From assembly GCA_001724265.1 (NCBI GenBank), contig MEDY01000222.1, forward strand, positions 1 through 48,251: 48,251 nt of DNA. Reading direction: 5' to 3'. The stretch's first letter is position 1. Each line of letters begins with the position of its first letter. This DNA is from Rhizaria sp. SCN 62-66. Lineage: Eukaryota; Rhizaria, unplaced. Positions 13,101 through 24,700 of this stretch are shown in pieces. The position numbers and the translations under genes were made by a program. The notes under the pieces were generated by a model. It was not told where the DNA came from. It did no database searches and saw only the letters and a list, made by a program, of their open reading frames with translations.

Positions 13101-16100
13101 AGGCCGATGACCTGGACGTGTGGTCCTTCACGACCAAGGGCTCTGTGACGACGATCCAGTCCCGTTCCGACGGCAAGCAGGGCATGGAGCTCGACAAGGA
13201 CGACCTCATTCAGGAGGCCGTTCTGCGCGCCACCAAGGGCGACAAGCTCCTGCAGACCAAGCTCAAGTATCTGCACCACCCGCACGACCCCGAGCTCAAT
13301 GAGGACGAGAAGCGCGTTATGAACGAGCTCACCAACTACTTCGACTACGAAGAGATCGACTTCCACACGCTGTACAAGAAGATGGAGGAGATGGGCAAGA
13401 AGATGCGCGAGAACTTCTCCCGCCAGTCCGAGCTGCTGCACATCTTCTACTTCAAGACGGAGCAGGAGCTCGAGCACCTTAAGTCGCTGCTCTCGATCAA
13501 GATCCACGTCCAGATGCAGCGCACCGGCGAGGGTTTTGCCGAGGCTGTGAACCGCCTCGTCTCCGGTGAGCTCTTTTCGCGCCAGGCATTTAGCAACATC
13601 TACTCGCAGTCCGTGTCCAAGGTGCAGAACATGCTCGACGACCTCCACACGCTCATCCTCGGCATGTCCATCGACTGCAACATCGACCCCATCATGCAGC
13701 TGCTCAAGGAGTTCCACGACGTTGCCAAGCAGTCTGAGCAGCGCCTGCTGCACGAGCGCTCGCGCCGCAAGACCTTTGCCGCGCACGTCGAGATCGTCGG
13801 CCGCGACATCGTCCAGATGCTCGCAGACCAGGTACGTAAATACGCACACCATATCTCGATACATGTACTCGATGAGAAATCAGTATTAACTTAGTGCGAT
13901 AATTTGTATCGTCTTTATTTTTTAGAAGTCTTAGTTCAATCTGACTTAATATTTACTTGATTTCTCGTATCTTTTTCGACAACTACAGGACCAGAAGGAA
14001 GGCGAGGTCAACGACGACTATTGGCACACAATCCTCTTCTTTGACGCCCAGGTCCAGGAGATGCGCTCCACGATGCAGGCGCGCCGCAACATGCACCTCG
14101 CTGAGATGTCTCAGGTCATGAACGAGGAGGACCGCCGTCTGGAGCAGATGCAGTACCACCGCGCCATGGCCGAGCTCGTCCATCTCATCCAGGTATGCCT
14201 ATCTACAACAACAAAGATAACACTGTCCAATTTTACATCTTAACTCAAATGTGTATTATTACTACTAAAGCTTGATCGCTCTATTTTATTCCCAAACTCT
14301 TGCATCTATCTCACTCGATCCCACCCCTTTCGTGTAACCTTGTCACCTTTGCGATCGCATTTTTTAGGTTGAGCTCAAGAACATCCTGGAGCGTCTCGTG
14401 GTGGCCGACGTGCTGGGCACGATGGACCGCTACGACGTTGAGGCCCACGACCTGTGGGTGATGATCCACCAGAGCATGATCACGGACCGTCTCCACGCTC
14501 TGCGCAACCCGACCGAGGGCCGCTTCTTCCGCGGGATCAACCCCGACCTGGCCAAGGTCCTTACAGGCTGCATGGGCATGCTGCGCTCCGGTATCAAGGT
14601 CAACCCCAAGACTGCATGCTACGAGCCCCGCGCGCCGTTCGACCCGTCTGACCCGTTCCAGACCATCACGGACCCCGGAGATGTGTACCGCGAGTGGTAC
14701 GAGCAGCAGCTGCAGCACGCCATCGAGCAGATGCGCTTCGAGGCTGACGAGGCCCGGCGCGAGGCTGAGGAGGAGGAGCTGCGTCGCCGCGAGGCCGAGG
14801 ACGAGGCCCGGCTGGCTGAGGAGCGCGCGCTCGAGGCCGACATCGAGGCCCGCCGCATGGTACTTCTTAGCAACAAAGATATATCGCTATAATTATCCCT
14901 GAGTTGCATAATTCTACATAATTTAAATGTTAGTTGTGGTTATATATCTATATATTTTGTTTTTCTTTCAAAAAACTCACATATCCCTTCACTGTATACT
15001 CTTTTGTCTCTTTTTAACAGGACTTGCAAGAGGACCGTGGCGTCAACGTCGACTCAATCCTGCAGGACATTCAGCAGCGCAACGAGGACGACGAGGATGT
15101 GCGCGCTGTTACCGATACGCTCGAGAAGGACCAGACCGAGCTTCTCGCGACTCTGATGGCCAAGCGCGCCGCGATCGAGAACGACCCCACTCTGGACCCC
15201 TCTGAGAAGGAGCGTCTGCTTAAGGTGTGGGACGACAAGATCAATATGCTGCAACAGATGCTCAAGGACGAGGCGCTGTCGCTGATCACCTACCTCCAGG
15301 CCGAGTCCAAGCCCGAGCCTGCGGCCGAGACCGCCCTGACCGGCAACATCGACGGCGGCGCTGACGCCGAGCTGGCCCCCAGCGTCCGCGAGCTTGAGCT
15401 CAACGCCGAGCTGCTTCTCGTCAAGTCCCAGCTCGAGTGCATGCGCGAGGAGCTCACCAACATTTCCGCCGTGCCGGCCCCCGGTGGCGAGACCGGCGAC
15501 GCCGACAACGGCGACGGCGAGCACGACGATGACCCCGAGGCGATGCTTAACGCCAAGGAGAACGAAATGCTCGCCTTCGAGCGCGCCAACGCTAAGAAGC
15601 TCCAGGTACGCGCATTTGACACATTTAAACAAAGCCTTTTCAATGTGAAGTTACTGTATTCTATACTGTGTGTGTCTTATAATCATGTTTTTAATCTCAT
15701 CTGCTTAATTCCAATCTCTTTTATTGATTCCTTGACGCCCTGTACAGGAGCTCGACGACATCCTGCGCAAGCGCCGTGAGAACGGCCTGATCGGCGACAT
15801 GGTTGGCCTTGAAGACGACGACGGCGCCCTTAACGACGAGTACCGCGCTCTCCAGCAGGCCCGTCTGGCGCACGAGGAAGAGCTCATCGCCGCCCGCAAG
15901 CGCGTCGAGGCCAAGCGCCAGGTACGAACAATAAGAACACACATCCAACAACAAAGATCGAGTCTATTGAAGACAATATTAAGCATGCTCTTAAATTCAC
16001 TCAGTGATTGTATAATTTTTTATTTGAACCCAACTCACTCACATCTTGTGCTCTATATAAACAACTTCTCCCATTCCCAGGACGTGCACAACCGCCAGGA

Positions 16101-19100
16101 GGCTAAGCGGCGCGCGATTGCCGAGGCCGAAGCCCGCGAAGCCGAGCTCAAGCGCGAGCTTCTGGACGCCGACGACGACGAAGACCTCGACGACCTGGAC
16201 GACGAGCAGCGCATGGTTGAGCGCAAGCGCCGGTTCGAAGACTCGCAGCGCTCGCGCCGCGACGCCGAGCTGGCGCGGCTCGAGGAGGAGCAGCGCCGCG
16301 CGCTGGCGCATGCCACGGACGCGTCCGAGGCCAAGCGGCTGGTGAAGGAGTTCGAGGCGAACAAGCTGGCGATGATGCGCAAGCTGGCCTCGGACGAGGA
16401 CGCCCAGCGCGCGAAACTCGACGAGGCGCTCAAGCGCCGCGATGAGGCCCGGCGCAAGGCGCAGGCGCGCGCGAACGAGACGCCCGAGGAACGGATCCAG
16501 CGCAAGACGCGCGTGATGACGGCGATCGCGCACGGCGATCAGCCCGACGACGAGGATCAGCTCACGCCGCGCCCCACGGCGCGCGAGCTCGTCATCGAGG
16601 GCGAGGACGAAGAGGCGATCCTCGCCAAGATGGCGCAGGCCGAGCGCGAAGCGTATCTCCAGCGCAAGGCTGAGCGCGAGAAGGATCGTGAGCTGCAGAT
16701 GCAGCGCCGCAAGGACGCCCGCCGCAAGCGCCTCGAGGCGCAGGTACGTTTATTGAATATCGTATAAATGTTTATTTAAAATTGTGCACTCAATGTGAAT
16801 ATCTATTTGAATATGTTATAGTCTTGCACATCACTTAACATCTATACTCTCTTAATTGCCTCTCTGTTTCGTTTCACTGCACTGCCTGTTTAGGAGAAGG
16901 AGGACCTCGAGCGCGAGAAGACCAAGGAGATGGAACGCCTCCAGCGCATCCACCACGACCTGGAGCTTGACCTTATCGAGGACTCCCTCCTCAAGGAGCT
17001 CGAAGTCGAGACGCGCGCACTCGTCGACGAAGCCATGGGCATCGCCGGGCTCGAGATCTACAACACGCTCTCTGCGCACGCGCGCAAGCTGGGTGTTGAG
17101 AGCAAGATCGAGCGCGTCAAGCAGCAGCTTGAGGACGCCAAGGAGGCCAACGAGGAGCGTACCATGGAGGAGGCGCAGCGTCTGCTCAAGCAGGCCGCGA
17201 AGGAGAAGGAGGACCTCCAGCTCCAGCTCGACGCCGAGCAGGACCGCCAGGTACGACATATATTCCGCTAAAATAACACCGTATAACATATAACCTTTAC
17301 AACGCGACTTGTTTATATCTGCACCCCTATTTTCACTCCGATACTCACTCATCTTGTGTGTTATATATCGATCTCATTCGTTCCGAGTTTAGGCTAAACT
17401 GCTGCACGAGCGCCTCGAGGCGCGCCGCAAGCAGAACACGTCTAAGCTGCGCGACGAGCGCGAGCGCCGCAAGAAGGACGAAGCGGCCCGTCTCGAGGAC
17501 GCCCAGCGCTCGACTGAGCTTAACGCTGACCTGCAGGCGGTCAAGGTGTCGCTGGGCCTGCTGCCCGAGCATCAGCGCCGGTCTGAGGCGCGCCGCGTGA
17601 TCGAGAGTGAGCTGCACGACCGCCACACCCGGGAGAAGAAGGACGTGCTTGCGACGCAGTCGGCCGAGCGCCGCATGTTCTGGAAGGAGAAGATGCTCGA
17701 GAACACTGATGCGGACCCGGATCAGGTGCAGGCGTTGGCGGCGCAGCAGTTCGACAAGGGCCACTCGTCGCAGCTTAACGAGCTCGAGGCGCGGCAGATG
17801 GAGGACGTCAAGGCGCTGTTCCTGAAGCTGTTTCCCGACGCCGACTTCGCGGGCGCCGAGTGGAACGTCGACGCCGGCAAACACGCGATCGAGGAGATGG
17901 CGCGCAAGAAGCAGGCTCTGCTCGACGAGGAGAAGCGCCGCAAGGAGGAGGAGTTCGAGCGCAAGAAGAAGGAGCTCGAGGAGAAGGAGCGCAAGCTCGA
18001 GGAAGAGCAGCGCAAGAAGCTCGAGCAGCTGCAGAGCAAGAAGGCTTCCGACGACGCCGAGTACAGCAAGCTGCTAGCGGACCACGACGAGAAGCTCATG
18101 CAGAACCACCGTGCTCTGCTCGAGCGCAAGAAGCAGCAGTACGTCAACAAAACATGTTTTATCGTTCAACATATAATTTAAATGTAAAATGCACGTATTT
18201 ATTATATCAAAGTTATATTTCTTTGCAACTCGCTCACATCCTACGTTCTATCTATCTCTCTCCGTATATCTCGTCGCAACGCCCACCTTAGGCTCGCGGC
18301 CGAGATGGCGGCGGTGAACCAGCAGGACGACGACATGCGGCGCCGCATGGTGCAGCAGCATCAGGACGAGATGGCGCGCTACGAGGCCGCGCTCAAGGAC
18401 GAGTACCAGCGCCAGAAGCAGGCCATGGTGAAGCGTCTTCAGGCGCGCCGTGCACTGCAGCAGCAGCGCAAGGTCGAGGACGCACGCAAGAAGAAGGACG
18501 AGGAGAAGCGCCGCGCCGCCGCCGCCGACAAGGTGGTCGAGGCGACCAACCCGCTCTCCGGTGCCGCGCCCGGCTCGGACCCTCTGTCCCTCAACGCGAC
18601 GGCGGGCAACACGAACAGCAACGGGGCCATTGCCGGCCTCTCTGCTGCCTTCGGTTCCCCGCTTGCGAACTCCTTCGCCTCCGCGGCGGCCGTGGCGCCG
18701 CCCGCGGCCGGCGCGGCGCACGCGCTGCGGCGCACGCGCACGAACCGTCGCGCGGGCTCGGCCGCGACGGGCGAGCGCCCCGTGGGCATGACGCCCGAGC
18801 AGTGGGACCAGAAGCTCAAGGCGGAGAAGGAGGAGCGCGACCGGCGCCAGCAGGAGTTGGAGCTCAAGGCCAAGTCGTTCGAGCTGCATGCTAAGACCGA
18901 GGCCGAGCAGGGCGCGACGCGCGAGGCGATGGCCGAGAAGCTGGCCAAGATCGAGGTCATCGTCGAGCGCCTCGATGCCGAGGCCGCCGCGTGGCGTGAG
19001 GGCTACTACGTCGACGAGAAGGAGGCCTTCATTAAGCCGCTGCGCGCGGCCAACTTCGACCGCGACGACCTCGACTTCGACGGCGTCGTCGAGCAGGTCC

Positions 19101-20521
19101 TGCCGCCGGAGCCCAAGCCCATCGCGGCCATGACTGCGCGCGAGTTCGTCCTCTACCGCTTCGGCGCCGCGCTCATCAAGCTGCTCACGGAGCAGGGCCT
19201 CGTGTCCGCGCCCCCCGCGGCCCAGCGCGCCGTGGGCAACGACGCAATCGCACTCATGATTGCCACCGGCCTCCCGCAGAGCAAGTTCAAGAAGGTCGCG
19301 TTCCCCAACTCGTACCAGTACGACGTCAACACCAACCGGCTGTGGCTGCGCCACGAGCGGCTCGTCGAGACCGGCGAGTTCGTGCTCGTGCTGCTCCACG
19401 CTCTGGCGCACATCCACGTCACGCGCGACGGCGACGAGTGGGATGACCGCTCCCCCGTGTTTTTGGCGCAGTTCTACAAGCTGCTGCGCCTCGTGTGCTC
19501 CGACATGTTCTTCTCGCGCTCCCGCGGCGCGCTCCACTACGTCGGCGAGCCCACCGCCGCCGCTGTCCCCGCTATCGCCCACTCTGCCGGCTCTTCTGCT
19601 GCTGCGGCTGCCGAGGACGAGTCCAAGGACGGCGACCTCGCGACGGACGAGTCGGCCGTGTCGCTGCTGCCGACGACGTACGAGCCTCGTCTGCCGAAGC
19701 TCACCGAGTTCGCGCTCGAGACGGTGGACTTCACCACTGCCGTGGACAATCACGAGGAGACTCTGCAGCCCGCCGTGGACGATCTCATCGACATCCACGT
19801 CTCGCTCGTCGACAACCACTCGGCCGCGATCGACGCCTCGGCGGCCTTCTCGCAGCACAGCGGGTCCAGCTCGGCCGTGATCGCCGCCAGCAACGGCATG
19901 GGCTACTTCGCCACGGCCGCGATGCTGCGCCGCATCGACGAGTACCAGGGCTTCGCGTCCTCGGCCCGCATGCGCGACTTCCTCGTCCGCGTCGAGCACA
20001 AGGCCGCCGGCTACGACCGCACCCGCGAAGTGCTCGCGCGCGACGTGTACAAGACGCAGACCAACGTCGTCGCCCGTGTGGCGTCGCGCGAGAACGAGCA
20101 CCGCCTCGCGTCGGAGCGCCACGACGACAAGGTGCCCGTCACGCAGCTCAGCAACCTCGCCGACGAGCTCAACCGCCAGTTCCTCTCAGTCGTCGACCAG
20201 CTCTACGAGTCCTCGGCGCGCCTCCAGCGGCTGCACAAGAGTTCGGGCGACGGTTCGCTGTCCATCGCCAAGCGCGCCGACCTCAACGACAAAATCGCTG
20301 CCGAGAAGGTCGTCATGGCGCGCCTCGACCGCGAGCGTCAGGTCACCATCCAGCGCCTGCGCCACCTCGAGAACAAGGACATCCCGGCCTCGGCCAGCAC
20401 CAAGGAGAAGCGCATGGACGCCGAGAACTACCTCAACGACGGCAAGGCTGCTCAGGTCCGCGCGGATGAGGCCAACAAGCGCGCCGGCGAGCTCGGTGAC
20501 GACCTCGATGTCGCGCTGTGA
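10144..20521 (+). CDS. Large single-pass membrane protein: GCC2/GCC3-type cysteine-rich ectodomain and coiled-coil cytoplasmic tail
   Basis: Ten exons: 10144-12948, 13103-13831, 13989-14192, 14368-14859, 15021-15605, 15748-15921, 16081-16743, 16894-17250, 17393-18138 and 18292-20521. Together they give 2,994 residues and end in TGA. The start is the ATG at 10144 because a classical signal peptide follows (hydrophobic stretch SLVLLASLVLSVLPFSA). Residues about 35-480 hold around a dozen CPAGxYC-like repeats of the ephrin-receptor/GCC2_GCC3 type. A beta-rich stretch before the membrane (about 760-860, with FTFTDPGTYVF) resembles a cupredoxin fold. One transmembrane helix lies at about 893-916. 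The remaining roughly 2,000 residues are mostly charged Glu/Arg/Lys/Ala coiled coil, with a more globular part at about 2500-2800. Eight of nine introns are in phase 0. Similar cysteine-rich membrane proteins occur in protists, but their function is unknown; an adhesion or sensing role anchored to the cytoskeleton is only an inference. Confidence 0.85.
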
Positions 20522-21715
20522 GCTGTGAGCTGTAAAGCTAAGCCGCCATACGTAGATAAGTTAGTGAAAATCACGAAGTAAGGGCCAGCTGCTGTGTATG
20601 CTATGCGAGTGTAACAGTGGCGGCATTCTTTACATTTTTGGAAGATTGTTTTGATTTTGTCTGTTCCTAAATTCTGTATTTTAAACGCAGTCTTGAGTGT
20701 TTGGTGCTCTGGGAGGTTGTTGCTTTCGTGCTTCTTTTCTTTTTCTTCAGTTTCGTCGCCGTTCTGTTTCTTATCGCTTTTGCTGTGGTTGCTTCGGGGT
20801 CGCTTTGGTTTTGTTATTGGCTCTGTTCTTGTTTGTTATCTAAGCCTGCGTATAGGAGGTGTTATGCGTGTTGCGTGAGTATGTATGATTGTGTGCATTA
20901 ACGCACACGCGCACTTCTCACTCAGTATCGCTCTTGCTTGATCTCTTTTTCAGTATTGACGTTCTAGTACTTCGCATTAGCCGTGCATATTGTTTCCCTT
21001 TTTGTTTTTGCCTGATAGCCCGCTGTGTGAGTGTGTTGGTGTTTAGTGTGTGGTTGTTGATGTTGCTGTACCGATGGAGTAAAGGTGCAACAGCAGATGA
21101 CGCGGCCACATGCGACACTAACACGAACGCGCTATGCGTGCTATCCAAAACAATTCGCAACAGCTAATGCAGAGTACTTGATGACTCTACTTGTGGAGAA
21201 TGCGTGAATGCGAGTGTGTCTTAACACGCGTACACAGCAAGCGTAGATAAATGCAAGAACAACCAGCACTCCAACCAATTGCGATTTCAAGAACAACAGC
21301 AGCAATAACACAGTGACACAGTGACAGAATGATGACGGCATGAAAGCAACGGCTATCGTGGAGCGCCTACACAAGACCAGGCTGTTGTGCTGCAACAATA
21401 GTGGTAATATCAACCAAAGCTCTATTAACTATTTTAGAGAGCCATCAAACATATATTTTGTTTTGTACGTATTATGTATGAAACGTCGTGTTAATGACGT
21501 GATATAAGTGAGTTGCTTTGCTTGCTGTACGTCGGAGCTGCTTTGCCGTGGCTTTAAGAGGCAAGAGATCAACAACTACAATAACAACAAATAATAATAA
21601 AATCACTTAAAATTTCAATCATATCTCCAAGCTTTTGTTAATAACGATCATAATATGTATTGTATTGACGTGTACGTCCATAATTTAGCTTAAGAAGCAC
21701 ATAGAGCGTTTGAGC
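20522..21715. other. Intergenic region between two convergent genes
   Basis: This 1.2 kb AT-rich region holds the 3' ends of the cysteine-rich membrane protein (+) and CPSF2 (-). It contains only short, T-rich open frames without family resemblance. No hexamer AATAAA is placed convincingly after either stop codon. No RNA gene was recognised. Confidence 0.6.
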
Positions 21716-24700
21716 TTAGAGGATGTTGAATTGGTCGTAGAGCACCCTGCGCACGCGCATGGCATCATCACATGCGATACCCTCGATATCAAAGCCCTCG
21801 GACAGCGACACAACGCAACTGCTGCTGCCATCGGTGTCGCGGACATCGTCGTCGAGCATACTGCGAACAACGCTCTCGTTGCTCTGCAACTCCTCCTCGT
21901 CGTCGCCCATCACGATCGTGCCCGCGACCGCCGCAGTCGCGCGCTTGCGCTGCGCCGCGATGCGAGCAGCGAGCTCTTTCGCGCGCTTCACAGCAGCCAC
22001 CGGCCCCACCGCAGCGGCGGCGTTAGAACCCCCGCTGAGCATTGCATGCCCGCGCTTCAGCGCAGCAACAACAGCGTCGGTGGCGGGGTTCGCGTGCGAG
22101 ACGTTGTCCCACGCGGCGGTCTCGGCGCGCGCGAGCGCGAGCTTGCGGGCGGCAATGACCGTGGTCTGCTGCGCGTTGCGCTTGATGATGCGCACGAGCC
22201 CTTCCTTGCCGCAGACGAGAACTTTGCCGGCGTCGCCGTCGTCCTCGCCCTGGCCCTGCTGCTGCTGCTGCTGGTCCTGCATCTGCTGCTGTTGCTGCGA
22301 TAGGGCGGCGCGCGCGAGCCCGCCGTCGCGCGTCGCCGCGTAGCGCGTGTCGTTGATGATTGCGCTGGGAATGTCGCACTCGGCAAGCGCCTTGGAGATC
22401 TCGACCAGACTCGGCATGCCCACGCGCACGCCGACCAGCGGCCGCGGCCGCGCGTGCGCGAGCACAGCCGTGCGCGCCGCGGCGCCCTCCGCACCCGCCG
22501 GCGGCGGCGCCAGCGTCAGCGCGGAGCCGGCCGCCGCAACGCCCGCGGGCAGCGAGAGCACTGGCAGCGGGCCCAGCCGCGAGCCGTCAACGGTAAGCTG
22601 CAGCTGTGCCCACGCCACGCTGTGCTCCTCCAAGTTCGCCCCGCCGCGCCACAGGTTGGAGTTGGCCGCGGCCTCGGCGGCGGCGGCGGCCTCGCTGGCG
22701 TCGGCGCCCCCGGCCACGGCGGCCGCGCCCTCGTCGGTGGCGATCGCCGTCGTATCGAGCGCGCCCGTGGCGGCCAGGAACGCGCGCTCGAGCGCGGGCC
22801 CCACGGCGCGCGAGAAGGCGAGCGTGCGCACGGTGGCGCCCGTCGACACCTCAACCGTCTGGTTGCACTCGGGCACGACCACGGAGTTCGATAAGGCGCT
22901 GTTGCTGGCGGCCGCGGCGCGGCCGACCTCCTCCTTGACCGCAACCGCAGCAGCGGCAGCGGCAGCAGCAGAGTCAGCGGGGGAAGCAGCGAGGCCGGCC
23001 TCTTGCTTGACGCCGGGCTCTGCCTTCACGTCCGCGGCCGCAGCCTTGCTCACAGCCGCCGCCGCCGCAGCCGCCGCGCTGGCAGCCACCGCCGCGGACA
23101 CGGCGGCCTGCGCCTGTGATCCCGAGGCGGCGGCCGTGGCCATGCGCAGGCACTCAGTCTGCAGCGCGCGGCGTGCCGCAGGGGTGCCGCGCGCGATGAC
23201 GACCTTGCGGGGCGCCATGTTCTTGATGATGTTGAGGATCGAGGGCCCGTCGGAGCGGCCGTCGAGCGGGACGTACTCGACGCGCGCGCTGCACCGCAGG
23301 CCCGTCGTGCGGAGTGCCTCGGTGAAGACATTCGACACGGACACGATCGGGGCGGACGACGCGCTGCTCGCGGCTTGCGAGCTGCTCATAAGCGTGTGAG
23401 TGCTCGTGTTGGCAGAGATGATGCGGGGGCCGAGCGCGGAGAGCGTGGCCGACAGCAGCGCGGCAGGAGACTGCGCGCCGGCAGCGACAGCACTCGCGCT
23501 CGCGCTCGCGCTGGCAGCAACGGTGTCGCCGGCAGCTGTCGCGCTGTGATCATCCTCGGGAGACGGCACAGCGGCCTCTGCGGCGCCGTTCGCTGCGGGA
23601 GCGGCTGCCTTGGCCGGGACTGCGCCGACGTTGACAAGCGCGCGCTTCATGATCTCCGCGGGCCAGCTCAGCGACTCGATACGGCAGGGCTTCCCGTCGA
23701 CGTCGTCGTTTGTGATGCGCGCCTCCTCTTCTTGCTCTTCGCGCTCCTCCCGTGCCGCCGCCTCGGCGTCCTCGTCCAGCGCGGCGTCCGCGGCAGACGC
23801 GCCTCCCGCGCGCCCCGCCGCGGCGAGCCCGCCCTCAGGGCCGGCGCCCGAGGCGGGGATGCCCGTGCCGTAGTAGCGGCCGCCCATCTCGCCCGACGCG
23901 ATCATCGTCCTACAGATGAAAACAACACGAAAACATATGAATTATGAAAATTTAATACTAGAATTAGAATTGAGTAAATCAAGCACTTTTAAATATGCAT
24001 ATCAAAGCCCGAACAGTGCGTTTCATTTAGTTGCGTATTGTTGTTTTGTCTTGACGTACTTAGTGCGGACAAACGCCTCGCCGTACTCGCCGGTGCCTGG
24101 CGTGGCGTAGACCTGTCCGACCTCATCCCACTCCTGGTCCATCCCTGCGCTCCCGCCGGCGGCCAGCGCGGCCACCGACTGCGAGCGCGGTCCGGCCCCG
24201 ACCGCGGCGACGCGCGCCAGTGCGGTAAGATCTGCCTTCTCGCCGTAGGCGTCCCAGCCGCCGCTGCCCACGGTCGCGCCGACCGCGATCGTCGGGTCTA
24301 GCAGCGCCGGGAAGACGCCCGCCGCGGGGCCCAGCGCCGTCCCGGGGCCCGCGGGGCGCACGCCCGGCAGCACCACCGCCGCGTCCGCCGCCGTAGCAGC
24401 CGCCTGGGCGCTGGCGTCGGCCGCGGCATCGGCGGCGGCGGCGGAGCTGGAGAGCGCGAGCGCGGCGGCCGTCGCGGCCGTGACGTGTGCCGTGCCGTAG
24501 AGCCGCGCTGCCGTCGCCGCCGTGGTCGTGTAGTCGCTGTCCCGGTTGAGCGGCGCGGGCGCGAACATCGCGAACGGCGTCGCCGTCACCGAGAGGAGGG
24601 TCGAAACCGTGTTTGCGCCGGCCGCGGCGCCTGTGCTGCCGCCGCGGCCCAGGGCGCCAGCGCCAGCAGCGCCGGCGCCCGCAGCGCCAGCCGCGCCGCC

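Noticed and set aside
18248-20122. 624-residue open frame on the minus strand inside the last exon of the membrane protein
   Set aside because: It mirrors a GC-rich coding exon with strong third-position GC. The plus-strand frame continues the spliced coiled-coil protein and ends at a proper stop.
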